Below are positions 6,970-14,027 of a stretch of 18,494 nucleotides of DNA, one piece after another. A program made the translations under genes and the position numbers. The notes under the pieces were generated by a model, which was not told the origin of the DNA, did no database searches, and saw nothing but the letters and a program-made list of their open reading frames with translations. This stretch comes from SIG636 sp045604285 (GTDB lineage: Bacteria; Bacillota; Clostridia; Oscillospirales; CAG-382). How positions within the stretch are numbered: the stretch's first letter is position 1; every line of letters starts with the position of its first letter. The stretch is from positions 1 through 18,494 of the forward strand of contig JAZUNS010000111.1 in the NCBI GenBank assembly GCA_045604285.1, written 5' to 3'.

Positions 6970-7449
6970 TTAATTTGACGCTTGCTCTTTAATTTTGCCC
7001 AGCTTATCCCGCACTATTTTATAAAAAATGCGGTTGGGCTCAAACTCCATATACCGTTTTTTGCCTGCCTGCTCGTAAATAACAAAAGCCGTTGCGGCAG
7101 AAAGGTTTTGTCTGTGGCAAACGCCCTTAAGCCTTTTGCACTCCTTTTTTGCGGTGGTAAGCTCTACCTCTGCCGTTAGCTTAAGAGAGAACACCGTGCG
7201 CCACCGCACGCCGTTAAAGCGCCTTACAAAAAGCACGCTGCCTTCCAGGCCGTACTCGTACTCCATAACCGAAAAGCGGTACAGCACGCCGAAGCCAACT
7301 GTCGTAAAAACCGCCGCCGCACCTAAAAACACCCAGGAAATATCGGGGTAAAACCTTGAAAAAGCAACGGAGGTCAACGCCAAAAGCACCGTAAAAACTA
7401 TTATAAATATTGCCTGAACGGCACTGCGATAGGGCTTGCAAAGATTCAT
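6970..7449 (-). CDS. Two-TM membrane protein with a C-terminal PH-like domain, unknown function
   Basis: 159 aa. Two hydrophobic segments near residues 10-31 and 36-57 form a hairpin. A basic cytoplasmic part follows (about 60-159), with the alternating hydrophobic pattern of a small beta-barrel (MEYEYGLEGSVLFVRRFNG, then a helix near the end). The architecture resembles bacterial PH-domain membrane proteins of the YdbS/DUF type, but I cannot assign a family with certainty. Start ATG 7449 has GGAGGT nine bases upstream. It is divergent from the small-gene operon starting at 7516 and has its own terminator, so it is probably monocistronic. No consensus promoter was recognised in the 66-bp divergent gap on this strand. 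Confidence 0.75.
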   Translation of the reverse strand: MNLCKPYRSAVQAIFIIVFTVLLALTSVAFSRFYPDISWVFLGAAAVFTTVGFGVLYRFSVMEYEYGLEGSVLFVRRFNGVRWRTVFSLKLTAEVELTTAKKECKRLKGVCHRQNLSAATAFVIYEQAGKKRYMEFEPNRIFYKIVRDKLGKIKEQASN

Positions 7450-7464
7450 TGTACGCTACCTCCG

Positions 7465-7493
7465 TAATAATCGTTGTTTACCCGGCATAAACT
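7465..7493 (+). promoter_or_regulatory. Possible sigma-E-type (mother-cell sporulation) promoter
   Basis: TAATAAT (7465-7471) and CATAAACT (7486-7493) are separated by 14 bp. They resemble the Bacillus/Clostridium sigma-E consensus (KMATATT, 14-15 bp, CATACANT) with one mismatch in each box. The implied start is close to the AAGGAG site, giving a very short leader, which weakens the case. No sigma-A promoter is evident here. Confidence 0.3.
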
Positions 7494-7515
7494 TTTAAAA
7501 AAGGAGTTTTACCTT

Positions 7516-7764
7516 ATGCAAAACAACTATAAAGACCTTAATAATTTATCCGATAAAGAGCTAAGCAGCCTGATTTTTGATATAACAAAGGTATTAGGCG
7601 CCGACCCAAAGCGCGCCGCCAACCTTGCAGGCGACCCCGCCAAGGTAAAAAAGATGCTTTCCTCCATGAGCAATCAGGAGATAGAGGCGCTTATCAACCG
7701 TGCGGGCAAGGAAAAATCACAGCAAATATATGAAACCTTGGAAAGGCGGAAAAACCATGGATGA
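7516..7764 (+). CDS. Small helical hypothetical protein, first gene of a three-gene operon
   Basis: 82 aa, not recognised. It is predicted to be mostly helical, with LSDKELSSLIFDITKVLGADP, a NLAGDPAKVKKMLSSMS turn and IEALINRAGKEKSQQIYETLERR, and has no signal peptide or membrane segment. The frame opens at 7474, but ATG 7516 is the start: AAAAAAGGAG ends nine bases upstream. Its last codons overlap the start of the next gene by 8 nt (start at 7757, stop at 7762-7764), indicating translational coupling. Function unknown; see the operon-level finding. Confidence 0.75.
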   Translation: MQNNYKDLNNLSDKELSSLIFDITKVLGADPKRAANLAGDPAKVKKMLSSMSNQEIEALINRAGKEKSQQIYETLERRKNHG

Positions 7765-8023
7765 TAAGCTTAGAAGCGTGCTTTCCAACCCGGAGCTTAT
7801 GGAAAAAATAGCGTCGTTGGTAAAGGGTGACCCCCTGCCCGAGCCGCCGCCCGCCCAGCCTGCGGCAAGCTATGGGCAAATGCTGCCCGCCAATGCCGAT
7901 AAAGGGCTGGCGTTGCTTTCGGCGCTGGCGCCATTCCTTAAGGAAAGCCGCCGCAAAAAGCTGGAAACCGCCCGCAGCGCCATAACCGTTGCAAGCGTTT
8001 ACCGAAACATGAAAAATATATGA
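7757..8023 (+). CDS. Small hypothetical protein, second gene of a three-gene operon
   Basis: 88 aa, not recognised by name. It begins MDDKLRSVLSNPELMEKIASLV, followed by a proline-rich linker (DPLPEPPPAQPA) and a second helical part, LALLSALAPFLKESRRKKL, with a basic C-terminus. The pattern of a short SNPELMEKI helix plus an ALxPFLxxxRRxKL helix occurs in small Clostridia proteins of unknown role (from memory, not checked). No export signal. The start overlaps the upstream stop by 8 nt, with GGCGG upstream. The stop at 8021-8023 is 17 nt before the third gene. Confidence 0.75.
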   Translation: MDDKLRSVLSNPELMEKIASLVKGDPLPEPPPAQPAASYGQMLPANADKGLALLSALAPFLKESRRKKLETARSAITVASVYRNMKNI

Positions 8024-8040
8024 AGGGAGAATCCGTACCA

Positions 8041-8307
8041 ATGTATAGCCGTGGTTACGACAGAGGCATAGAATCCGACGGGATGCTTAAGGAATACGAG
8101 CGCAGCTATGAGGAAAACCAAATGGCGCCGCCCCCCGCAGAGGAGGCGCTTGCCCACAGCCCCCATAAAAGCGGCAAAAAGAAGCTTTTTGGCGGGATAG
8201 ATACAGAGGATCTGCTTATTCTTGCCATAGCCCTGCTGATACTTATGGATGGCGAGCCCGACAACGACCTTATACTTATAGCCCTTGCGGTGTTGCTGTT
8301 CTTTTAA
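8041..8307 (+). CDS. Small C-tail-anchored membrane hypothetical, third gene of a three-gene operon
   Basis: 88 aa. An acidic/polar N-terminal half (MYSRGYDRGIESDGMLKEYE) is followed by a basic patch, KSGKKKLFGG. The C-terminal third is DTEDLLILAIALLILMDG and DNDLILIALAVLLFF, two hydrophobic runs split by a short acidic turn, which looks like a membrane hairpin at the extreme C-terminus. ATG 8041 is chosen over 8020 because AAGGGAG lies about 11 bases upstream, inside the would-be extension. The gene ends in the TTAA shared with the convergent HTH-like gene. Function unknown. Confidence 0.75.
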   Translation: MYSRGYDRGIESDGMLKEYERSYEENQMAPPPAEEALAHSPHKSGKKKLFGGIDTEDLLILAIALLILMDGEPDNDLILIALAVLLFF

Positions 8308-8657
8308 TCCTCCTGCTTTGCAAGCAGGTCGGCAAAATCCAAAAGCAGCTTTTGCTTGGATGCGGTAAGCTTTTCCATCTTTTCAATAATGGGGTTTTCC
8401 CTTTGCTTAAGGGCAGATTCATCCCTGTACCCGCAAATAGAAAGCAGGTCCTCATAGGTAACGTCGTTTGCCGCATGGTCTGCCATCTTTTTAAGCAGCT
8501 TTATTCCGGGGGGGCTATCCTGCTTGCAAAGCTCCAGCTTTCTAAGCTGAACGTAGCTTATATCACATTCCTTTGCGTACTGTCTAAGTACACGGTCGCC
8601 CCTTGCCCTGTCTAAAAACAGGGCAAATATTTTTTTGTTGTAGCCTACGTTTATCAT
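8304..8657 (-). CDS. Small HTH (Xre-like) DNA-binding protein
   Basis: 117 aa. Residues about 8-75 fit an Xre/lambda-repressor-type helix-turn-helix: a first helix containing FALFLDRARGD, the HTH core YAKECDISYVQLRKLELCK, then PPGIKLLKKMADHA and VTYEDLLSICGY, a common tail in Clostridia Xre regulators. A short C-terminal helix rich in Lys/Leu (KLTASKQKLLLDFADLLAK) could mediate dimerisation. It starts 9 nt after the stop of the pantothenate kinase gene with AAAGGA upstream, so it is co-transcribed with that gene and the AEC transporter. Its target is unknown; local autoregulation is possible. Its stop codon overlaps the stop of the convergent 8041-8307 gene by 3 of 4 bases of TTAA. Confidence 0.75.
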   Translation of the reverse strand: MINVGYNKKIFALFLDRARGDRVLRQYAKECDISYVQLRKLELCKQDSPPGIKLLKKMADHAANDVTYEDLLSICGYRDESALKQRENPIIEKMEKLTASKQKLLLDFADLLAKQED

Positions 8658-8666
8658 ACTTTTCCT

Positions 8667-9491
8667 TTATTTTTCGTAGCTTGTAAGCGCCGCACCTATT
8701 ACGGTGGCGTACTCGCTGTTTTCGGGGATAACAAAGTTTACGCCAAAGGTCTCGCTAAGCACCTTAAAGGCAAGCTTTGCACTTTTAAGGGCGGAAAGTC
8801 TGCCCGTAAGCACTATATCCTTAACGTCCTTGGACATGGCGGCAAACCTTGCCATTACAGCCACCGTCTCGTATATCATGTTTAAAATACCTGCGGCAAT
8901 ATCCTCGCTTTTAACCAGGTCGCCTATCTTGCCGAAATTGGATGCGGTCATCGAGGAAGGAAGGGTAGGGCCTATATCCTTTTCCGTAAGGTCGTTAACC
9001 GTAAGGTCAATAAGGTTTTTGTCGCCGTTTTCCGCCAAGGCTTCAATCGCCAGCACGTCGGTGGTACCGATAAGCTTTTTGGCAAGCCCCACAAGGGTGC
9101 CGCCGCCTACGCCGGTGCCGCCCAAATGCTCTGCCTTGCCGTTGTTGCAGTAAACCAGCGCAGTGCCGGTGCCCATGCTTACCACAAGAGCTCTTTCCAA
9201 GCCGGAAAGATAGCTGCCGCCCCTGCCGACCGCCACAAACTCGGTGGCGTGTATGGCGGGCAGGCCAAAGATCTCTTCCCCTGCAAAAACGCTGCCAACC
9301 CCCGTAACCACCAGCTTATCTATGGAGGACAGGGCTATTCCGTTAACGGCGGTAAACTTACCGAAAGCCCCGTAAAGGGAGGCAACCGGGTCCGTTGCAC
9401 GGGTCATCATGGGCGATATTACCTCCCCGTTTTTAACGCCTGCTATTTTCGTGGTGCTTCCGCCCACGTCTATACCAACTATTATACCCAT
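8667..9491 (-). CDS. coaW: Type II pantothenate kinase
   Basis: 274 aa, the usual length for bacterial type II pantothenate kinases (ASKHA fold), which phosphorylate pantothenate with ATP in the first step of coenzyme A synthesis in the cytoplasm. Visible motifs: the N-terminal phosphate loop GIDVGGSTTK (residues 6-15), VVTGVG (61-66), ATEF with the candidate catalytic Glu84, GRGGSYLSG (89-97), VSMGTGTALV (104-113), HLGGTGVGGGTLVGL (122-136), DLTV (162-165) and TASNFGK (182-188), plus a C-terminal adenosine-site region near VLTGRL. Start ATG 9491 has GGAGG six bases upstream. It is the middle gene of a minus-strand operon, 22 nt after the AEC transporter gene. Feedback-insensitive type II enzymes are common in Firmicutes. 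Confidence 0.92.
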   Translation of the reverse strand: MGIIVGIDVGGSTTKIAGVKNGEVISPMMTRATDPVASLYGAFGKFTAVNGIALSSIDKLVVTGVGSVFAGEEIFGLPAIHATEFVAVGRGGSYLSGLERALVVSMGTGTALVYCNNGKAEHLGGTGVGGGTLVGLAKKLIGTTDVLAIEALAENGDKNLIDLTVNDLTEKDIGPTLPSSMTASNFGKIGDLVKSEDIAAGILNMIYETVAVMARFAAMSKDVKDIVLTGRLSALKSAKLAFKVLSETFGVNFVIPENSEYATVIGAALTSYEK

Positions 9492-9513
9492 AATATTCCT
9501 CCGTTATAAAAAT

Positions 9514-10443
9514 CTATGCACCGAGTATTGCCTTTGTAAGCGAAAGCACAAGGGGTATGGTAAATATCGAAACGATCGTTGTAAGGGCAACGGCAGAAAG
9601 CGCCGCCGTCTTATCCGCCCCGTAGTTATCCGCCAGGATGGGCGCCTTTGCCGCCACGGGCATTGCCGCCATGATAACGCAAATATACGCCGTACCCGTA
9701 GCCACCTTAAACACCCCGCAAATCAAAAGCACAAGCAGGGGCAGCATAAGCATCTTTAAAAAGGCTATGCCGTAGGCAGCAGGATAAGCCACAAGCTTTT
9801 TAAGGGGTGCTTCCTTAAGCATATTGCCCAAAATAAGCATCGCCATGGGGAAGGTAAGGTCGGCAACGGAGTTAAACGCCGTGCTGACCACAGAGGGCAG
9901 GCCTATACCCGTAAGGGAAAGCACAAGCCCCAATACCGCCGCAATAATGCCGGGGTTAAGAAAAGCCCTGCGCAGGGAAACCGCCGTAGCGCCCCGCTTA
10001 CCGGCGGAAAGCATAAATACGCCCACGGTCCACATATACAAATTAAAAAACAAAACGTAGCACGCCCCGTAAAACAAGCCGTTTTCGGGGAACACAGCGG
10101 CAAGTATGGGGTATCCCATGTATCCGCAGTTAGAGAAAATAAGGGAAAAACGCAGGGCGTTGGCCTCTCTGGGGGGCTTGTTTCTAAAAAACAGCAGGGC
10201 AATTAACGTAAGTGCTATGTGTATAATTGCACTGCAGCCCACAACGGTAAGCATCTCACCCAGCCGCCCCTTGCCGCTGTTGGTAAACGCCATAAATATA
10301 AGCAAGGGATTGGTAACGTAAACCAAAAGCTTGCTCATCCCGTCGGAGGCACGCTTATCAAAAAAGCCTATGCCCGAGGCAACGAAGCCCACTATCATTA
10401 TTATAAATAAGGAAACAACTTGTTTTGTAACCAAGGCTGTCAT
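9514..10443 (-). CDS. AEC (auxin efflux carrier) family transporter
   Basis: 309 aa integral membrane protein with about ten hydrophobic segments, the normal size and topology for bacterial AEC carriers (BART superfamily). It keeps family hallmarks: VTNPLLIF in the first half with a conserved Asn-Pro, SNCGYMGYPI (104-113), a central basic loop AGKRGATAVSLRRAF followed by NPGIIAAVLG, and PMAMLILG and MPVAAKAPILADNYG in the second repeat. Members move organic acids such as malate, malonate or amino acid derivatives; the substrate here cannot be read. It is the first gene of an operon with pantothenate kinase and an HTH-like protein, so a metabolite linked to coenzyme A is conceivable but unsupported. 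ATG 10443 has AGAGGAC upstream. Confidence 0.9.
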   Translation of the reverse strand: MTALVTKQVVSLFIIMIVGFVASGIGFFDKRASDGMSKLLVYVTNPLLIFMAFTNSGKGRLGEMLTVVGCSAIIHIALTLIALLFFRNKPPREANALRFSLIFSNCGYMGYPILAAVFPENGLFYGACYVLFFNLYMWTVGVFMLSAGKRGATAVSLRRAFLNPGIIAAVLGLVLSLTGIGLPSVVSTAFNSVADLTFPMAMLILGNMLKEAPLKKLVAYPAAYGIAFLKMLMLPLLVLLICGVFKVATGTAYICVIMAAMPVAAKAPILADNYGADKTAALSAVALTTIVSIFTIPLVLSLTKAILGA

Positions 10444-10512
10444 TTTTTACGTCCTCTTTTCTTTTGGAGAAAAACGCTACCAAAAAGCCAAAATTTCCCC
10501 TTCTATGGGGAT

Positions 10513-10541
10513 ATTTTAACAGCCCGCTTGGAATTTGTCAA
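10513..10541 (-). promoter_or_regulatory. Sigma-A promoter of the AEC-coaW-HTH operon
   Basis: On the minus strand, TTGACA (10541-10536) is 17 bp from TAAAAT (10518-10513). It is back to back with the rarA promoter, the two -35 boxes being 7 bp apart. Confidence 0.8.
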
Positions 10542-10555
10542 CCGTTTATTGACAA
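10535..10555. promoter_or_regulatory. Inverted repeat formed by two divergent -35 boxes
   Basis: TTGTCAA (10535-10541), 7 bp, then TTGACAA (10549-10555): a perfect 7-bp inverted repeat. Each half contains the -35 box of one of the two divergent promoters. It could simply follow from two consensus boxes, or could serve as a shared operator. Confidence 0.5.
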
Positions 10556-10577
10556 AGGGTTTTTGGGGTGCTATACT
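10549..10577 (+). promoter_or_regulatory. Sigma-A promoter of the rarA-ABC operon
   Basis: TTGACA (10549-10554) is 17 bp from TATACT (10572-10577). The expected start near 10584 leaves a leader of about 17 nt that consists mainly of the AAAGGAGG ribosome binding site. Confidence 0.85.
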
Positions 10578-10600
10578 TCACAAAGAAAGGAGGCAACACC

Positions 10601-11842
10601 ATGCCTTTAGCAGATAAAGCCAGACCAAAGGATTTTGACGGCGTTGCAGGCCAAAAGCATCTTTTGGGTGAAAACAGCCCCCTGCGCCGTATGCTTGCCG
10701 CAGGCCATTGCCCCTCCATGGTGTTTTACGGCCCGCCCGGTACGGGTAAAACCACCGTTGCGGATATTATCGCCCGCAAAAGCGGCAAATATTTACAGCG
10801 CATAAACGCCACCACCGCCTCCCTTACGGATATTAAGGCGGCGCTTACCGCCAGCGGCACCCTGGCAGGTCAGGGCGGCATTCTTTTGTATATTGACGAA
10901 ATACAGTATTTTAATAAAAAACAGCAGCAATCCTTGCTTGAGTACGTAGAGGACGGCAGGGTTACCCTTATTTGCTCCACTACGGACAACCCCTTTTTCT
11001 GCATCTATCCTGCGCTGCTTTCCCGCTCGGCAGTTTTCGAGTTTAAAAGCGTAGCACCTAAGGAGATAGTGCCGGTTTTAAGGCGGGGGCTTGCCCTGCT
11101 TTCCGAGGAGTACGGCGAAAAGCAGGCAGACGACGCCTTGCTTTTGCAAATAGCCTCTTCCTCCGGCGGTGACGTAAGAAAAGCACTGGGGCTTTTGGAA
11201 AGCGTCTTTTTCTCCTGCGGGGACGTGCTGTCACCCTCCGTAGCAGAGGAGCTTGCCGCCATGGCGGGTCTTTACTTCGACCGTGGGGGCGGCCAGCATT
11301 TTGACTGTCTTTCCGCCCTGCACAAGTCCATAAGGGGCAGCGACCCCGACGCCGCCGTGCATTATCTGTGCCGCGCCCTTACCGGCGGCGACCTTAACGC
11401 CGTATGCCGCCGACTGCTTTGCGCCGCCAGCGAGGATATAGGCCTTGCCGCACCCATGGCTGTGGCGGTTGTTAACGCTTGCGTAGAATCGGCGCACCGC
11501 CTTGGTATGCCCGAAGCACGCCTGCCCTTGGTAGAGGCGGCAATATACCTGGCAACCCTGCCAAAGTCCAACTCTGCCTACCTTGCCTACGATAGGGCGT
11601 ACAAGGATATCTCCGCAGGGCTGGCAGGGCCGGTTCCCCGTCATTTGCAAAACGTCCACGCCGACGGAGAGGGCGAAAAACGTGCCCAAGGCTATAAATA
11701 CCCCCACGATTATCCCAACCATTACGTAAAACAGCAATATCTTCCCGATGGCATCAAGGGCCGTGTTTATTACGAATACGGCAACAATAAAACAGAAACC
11801 GCCGCCCACGAGTATCACAAAAAGCTTACGGGTAAGGAATAA
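10601..11842 (+). CDS. rarA: Replication-associated recombination protein A (AAA+ ATPase)
   Basis: 413 aa. RarA/MgsA is a cytoplasmic tetrameric AAA+ ATPase of the clamp-loader clade acting at stalled replication forks. Walker A is GPPGTGKTT (44-52); Walker B ends IDEIQYFNKKQQ with Asp99-Glu100; sensor-1 is STTDNPFF; the arginine-finger strand is LLSRS with Arg142; sensor-2 is GGDVRKALGLLE. The C-terminal MgsA/oligomerisation part shows HKSIRGSDPDAAVHYL, ASEDIGLA, LPKSNSAY, VPRHLQN and YKYPHDYPNHYVKQQYLP, all hallmarks of the family. Variations from the commonest version are DEIQYFNK (usually DEIHRFNK) and STTDNP (usually ATTENP). ATG 10601 has AAAGGAGG seven bases upstream; TTG/ATG codons further upstream lie within the promoter or leader. 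It is followed after 5 nt by the ABC exporter gene. Confidence 0.93.
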   Translation: MPLADKARPKDFDGVAGQKHLLGENSPLRRMLAAGHCPSMVFYGPPGTGKTTVADIIARKSGKYLQRINATTASLTDIKAALTASGTLAGQGGILLYIDEIQYFNKKQQQSLLEYVEDGRVTLICSTTDNPFFCIYPALLSRSAVFEFKSVAPKEIVPVLRRGLALLSEEYGEKQADDALLLQIASSSGGDVRKALGLLESVFFSCGDVLSPSVAEELAAMAGLYFDRGGGQHFDCLSALHKSIRGSDPDAAVHYLCRALTGGDLNAVCRRLLCAASEDIGLAAPMAVAVVNACVESAHRLGMPEARLPLVEAAIYLATLPKSNSAYLAYDRAYKDISAGLAGPVPRHLQNVHADGEGEKRAQGYKYPHDYPNHYVKQQYLPDGIKGRVYYEYGNNKTETAAHEYHKKLTGKE

Positions 11843-11847
11843 AGCTT

Positions 11848-13692
11848 ATGGAAAACAAAAAGACACCAAAAATCAACGCAGAGGATAATTATATCCCCGA
11901 TTACGAGCCGTTGTTTGAGGACGACCCAAAACACACCGGCGGCGGGATGCGTGTGCTTAAGGGATTGCTTAAACAAAACCGCCGAAAAATACTAATCTCT
12001 TCCTTATTATATATAATAAAGGCAAGCCCGGTGTGGATAATCCCCGTAATAACCGCATCCATTATAAATCAGGTTTCAACCTACGGCTCGGAAGGCATGA
12101 AAACCGTTTGGGCATACATGGGGCTGCTGGCGGTTTTGCTGGCACAAAACATACCCATGCACATCCTTTACAGCAAATACACCGATTCCATCCTGCGTAC
12201 CGTGGGCGCAGGGCTTAGAAACACTCTTATCAAAAAGCTGCAGCACCTATCCATTTCTTATCATAAGGAGATAGAGTCGGGCAGGGTGCAGTCCAAGTTT
12301 ATGCGTGATATCGAGGCTATCGAGTTCCTCAACGCCCATCTTATCAAAAGCGTTCTGCCCAGCGTTATAGGTATTGCCGTTTCCATGGGCATAACCATTT
12401 ACAAAAGCCCCTTTGTGGCGCTGTTCTTTTTGGCGGTGGTTCCCGCTAACGTAATCCTTGTGCGTGTGTTCAATAAGCGCATGCGTGAGACTAACCGTCA
12501 TTTCCGTAAGGAATCAGAGGATATCTCTGCCAAGGTTGCCACCATGCTGGAGATGATCCCCGTTACCAAAGCCCACGGGCTGGAATCCCACGAGATTCAA
12601 AACTTAGAAGAAAACATAACCAAGCTTAAGCGCAGCGGCCTTCAGTTGGACCGTGTAAACGCCTACTTCGGCTCTATCACCTGGGTAATAAGCCAGGCGC
12701 TAAGCGGCGTGTGTCTTATGTTTACCGCATGGCTTGCCATAAAGGGCTATATGCCTGCGGGGGACATAGTAATATTCCAAACCTACTTCGCCTCCATAAG
12801 CTCCAGCGTGCAAAACCTTGTAAACATCTATCCTCAGCTAACCAAAGGGCTGGAGTCTATAAAAAGCGTATCGGAAATAGTCCTTTCCGATAAGGTAGAG
12901 GATAACCGAGGCAAACAAAAGGTTAAACAGCTTAAGGGTAAGATAGAGTTTAAAAACGTCTCCTACCGTTATCCCGACGGTGACGAGCTTGTGGTAAAAA
13001 ATCTGTCATTTACCGCCAACCCCGGCGAGTGCATCGCCTTCGTGGGCTCCTCGGGCTCGGGCAAAAGCACCGTTATGAATATGATAATAGGCTTTTTGCC
13101 TGCCACCGAGGGACAGGTGCTTGTGGACGGCAAGGATATAAAAGAGCTTAATCTGTCCTCCTACCGCCACCACATCTCCGTGGTGCCCCAAAGCAGCATA
13201 CTGTTTACCGGCACCGTAAAGGAAAACATAACCTACGGCATGGATAACGTAAGCCCCAAGGAGCTTGCCCGTGTAACCAAGCTTGCCAATATCGACGAAT
13301 TCCTGCCCCGCCTTACCGACGGTGTCGAAACCGTCATCGGCGAGCACGGCGACAAGCTGTCGGGCGGGCAAAAGCAGCGCATATCCATCGCCCGTGCCAT
13401 TATACGCAATCCCGGCATACTTATTCTGGACGAAGCCACCAGCGCTCTGGACAATTACTCCGAATACCTGGTGCAGCAGGCAATAAACGGGCTTGTTAAG
13501 GACCGCACCACCTTCGTTGTGGCACACCGTCTGTCCACCATCCGCAACGCCGACCGCATCATAGTTATGGAGGACGGCGTGGCTGTGGAAAACGGCACCT
13601 ACGACGAGCTTATGGCATTAAAGGGCAAGTTTTATCAGCTTAAGGCGTTAAGCGATATAAGGCTGTGGGATCAACCGGAGCAGATGATTTAA
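11848..13692 (+). CDS. ABC exporter half-transporter (membrane domain fused to ATPase)
   Basis: 614 aa, standard size for a type IV (ABCB/MsbA-like) half-transporter that works as a dimer in the cytoplasmic membrane. A polar N-terminal extension (1-35) precedes six membrane helices between about 47 and 320. The ATPase domain spans about 364-600: Walker A GSSGSGKST (400-408), Q-loop VPQSS with Gln448, signature LSGGQKQR (504-511), Walker B ILILDE (524-529) with catalytic Glu529, and H-loop AHRLS with His560. All catalytic residues are present, so it could work as a homodimer; no second half-transporter adjoins. Substrate unknown; annotation as lipid A or multidrug exporter would be a guess. 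It starts 5 nt after rarA, with AAGGAA inside the end of rarA. Confidence 0.92.
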   Translation: MENKKTPKINAEDNYIPDYEPLFEDDPKHTGGGMRVLKGLLKQNRRKILISSLLYIIKASPVWIIPVITASIINQVSTYGSEGMKTVWAYMGLLAVLLAQNIPMHILYSKYTDSILRTVGAGLRNTLIKKLQHLSISYHKEIESGRVQSKFMRDIEAIEFLNAHLIKSVLPSVIGIAVSMGITIYKSPFVALFFLAVVPANVILVRVFNKRMRETNRHFRKESEDISAKVATMLEMIPVTKAHGLESHEIQNLEENITKLKRSGLQLDRVNAYFGSITWVISQALSGVCLMFTAWLAIKGYMPAGDIVIFQTYFASISSSVQNLVNIYPQLTKGLESIKSVSEIVLSDKVEDNRGKQKVKQLKGKIEFKNVSYRYPDGDELVVKNLSFTANPGECIAFVGSSGSGKSTVMNMIIGFLPATEGQVLVDGKDIKELNLSSYRHHISVVPQSSILFTGTVKENITYGMDNVSPKELARVTKLANIDEFLPRLTDGVETVIGEHGDKLSGGQKQRISIARAIIRNPGILILDEATSALDNYSEYLVQQAINGLVKDRTTFVVAHRLSTIRNADRIIVMEDGVAVENGTYDELMALKGKFYQLKALSDIRLWDQPEQMI

Positions 13693-13701
13693 CCCAAAAT
13701 T

Positions 13702-13745
13702 GCGCTTTCGGCGTTTTGCACAAAAACGTCAAAAGCGCTTTGTTT
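13702..13745 (+). terminator. Rho-independent terminator of the rarA-ABC operon
   Basis: GCGCTTT (13702-13708) pairs with AAAGCGC (13732-13738), with an inner CGTTTT/AAAACG stem, followed by TTTGTTT. It begins ten bases past the stop codon. Confidence 0.8.
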
Positions 13746-13805
13746 AATGTGTATATAGGTGCAGTTTAATTCACTAAAATAATTCGTGTTTTTGCCAAAA
13801 ACCTA

Positions 13806-13834
13806 TTGACACGGTCTGTTTTTTCTTATATAAT
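13806..13834 (+). promoter_or_regulatory. Perfect-consensus sigma-A promoter of the first surface-protein gene
   Basis: TTGACA (13806-13811), exactly 17 bp, then TATAAT (13829-13834). Both boxes match consensus at all six bases, which suggests strong transcription. The expected start is near 13841. Confidence 0.88.
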
Positions 13835-13840
13835 CAGTTA

Positions 13841-14027
13841 CAAGATAATAGAATATTGTCCCCAGCGGCCGGGTTTATCCACAAAAAGGGGTGTTCTCGG
13901 TCGGTCGGCACATATCTTGTGCGGTGTTTGCGGGCTTGAAATTCGCTTTCCCAAGCCGTGGCTCCGTGTGGGGTGTGGGTTGACCAAAAAAATGCAGAAA
14001 TTAATCATGAAATCAGGAGGAAGATGC
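13841..14027 (+). promoter_or_regulatory. Long structured 5' leader of the first surface-protein gene
   Basis: About 187 nt between the promoter and the start codon. It contains GGCCGGGTTTATCCACA and CTCGGTCGGTCGG, a hairpin CACATATCTTGTG, and GGCTTG pairing with CAAGCC (about 13934-13957). The cores CGGGTTT-(A)TC..CA, CTCGGTCG-N-TC and GCTCCG recur in the same order in the leader of the next gene. It does not match a riboswitch class I know. The reading frame is open through it by chance, so some tools could wrongly extend the protein into it. Confidence 0.5.

Noticed and set aside
13841..13990. c-di-GMP (GEMM) riboswitch in the surface-gene leader
   Set aside because: The conserved GEMM core strings and tetraloop-receptor pattern are not visible; left as an unassigned leader motif.
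13806..14027. N-terminal extension of the surface protein into its leader
   Set aside because: The frame is open, but the extension would begin inside the -35 box and would bury the signal peptide; AGGAGG and ATG 14028 define the start.
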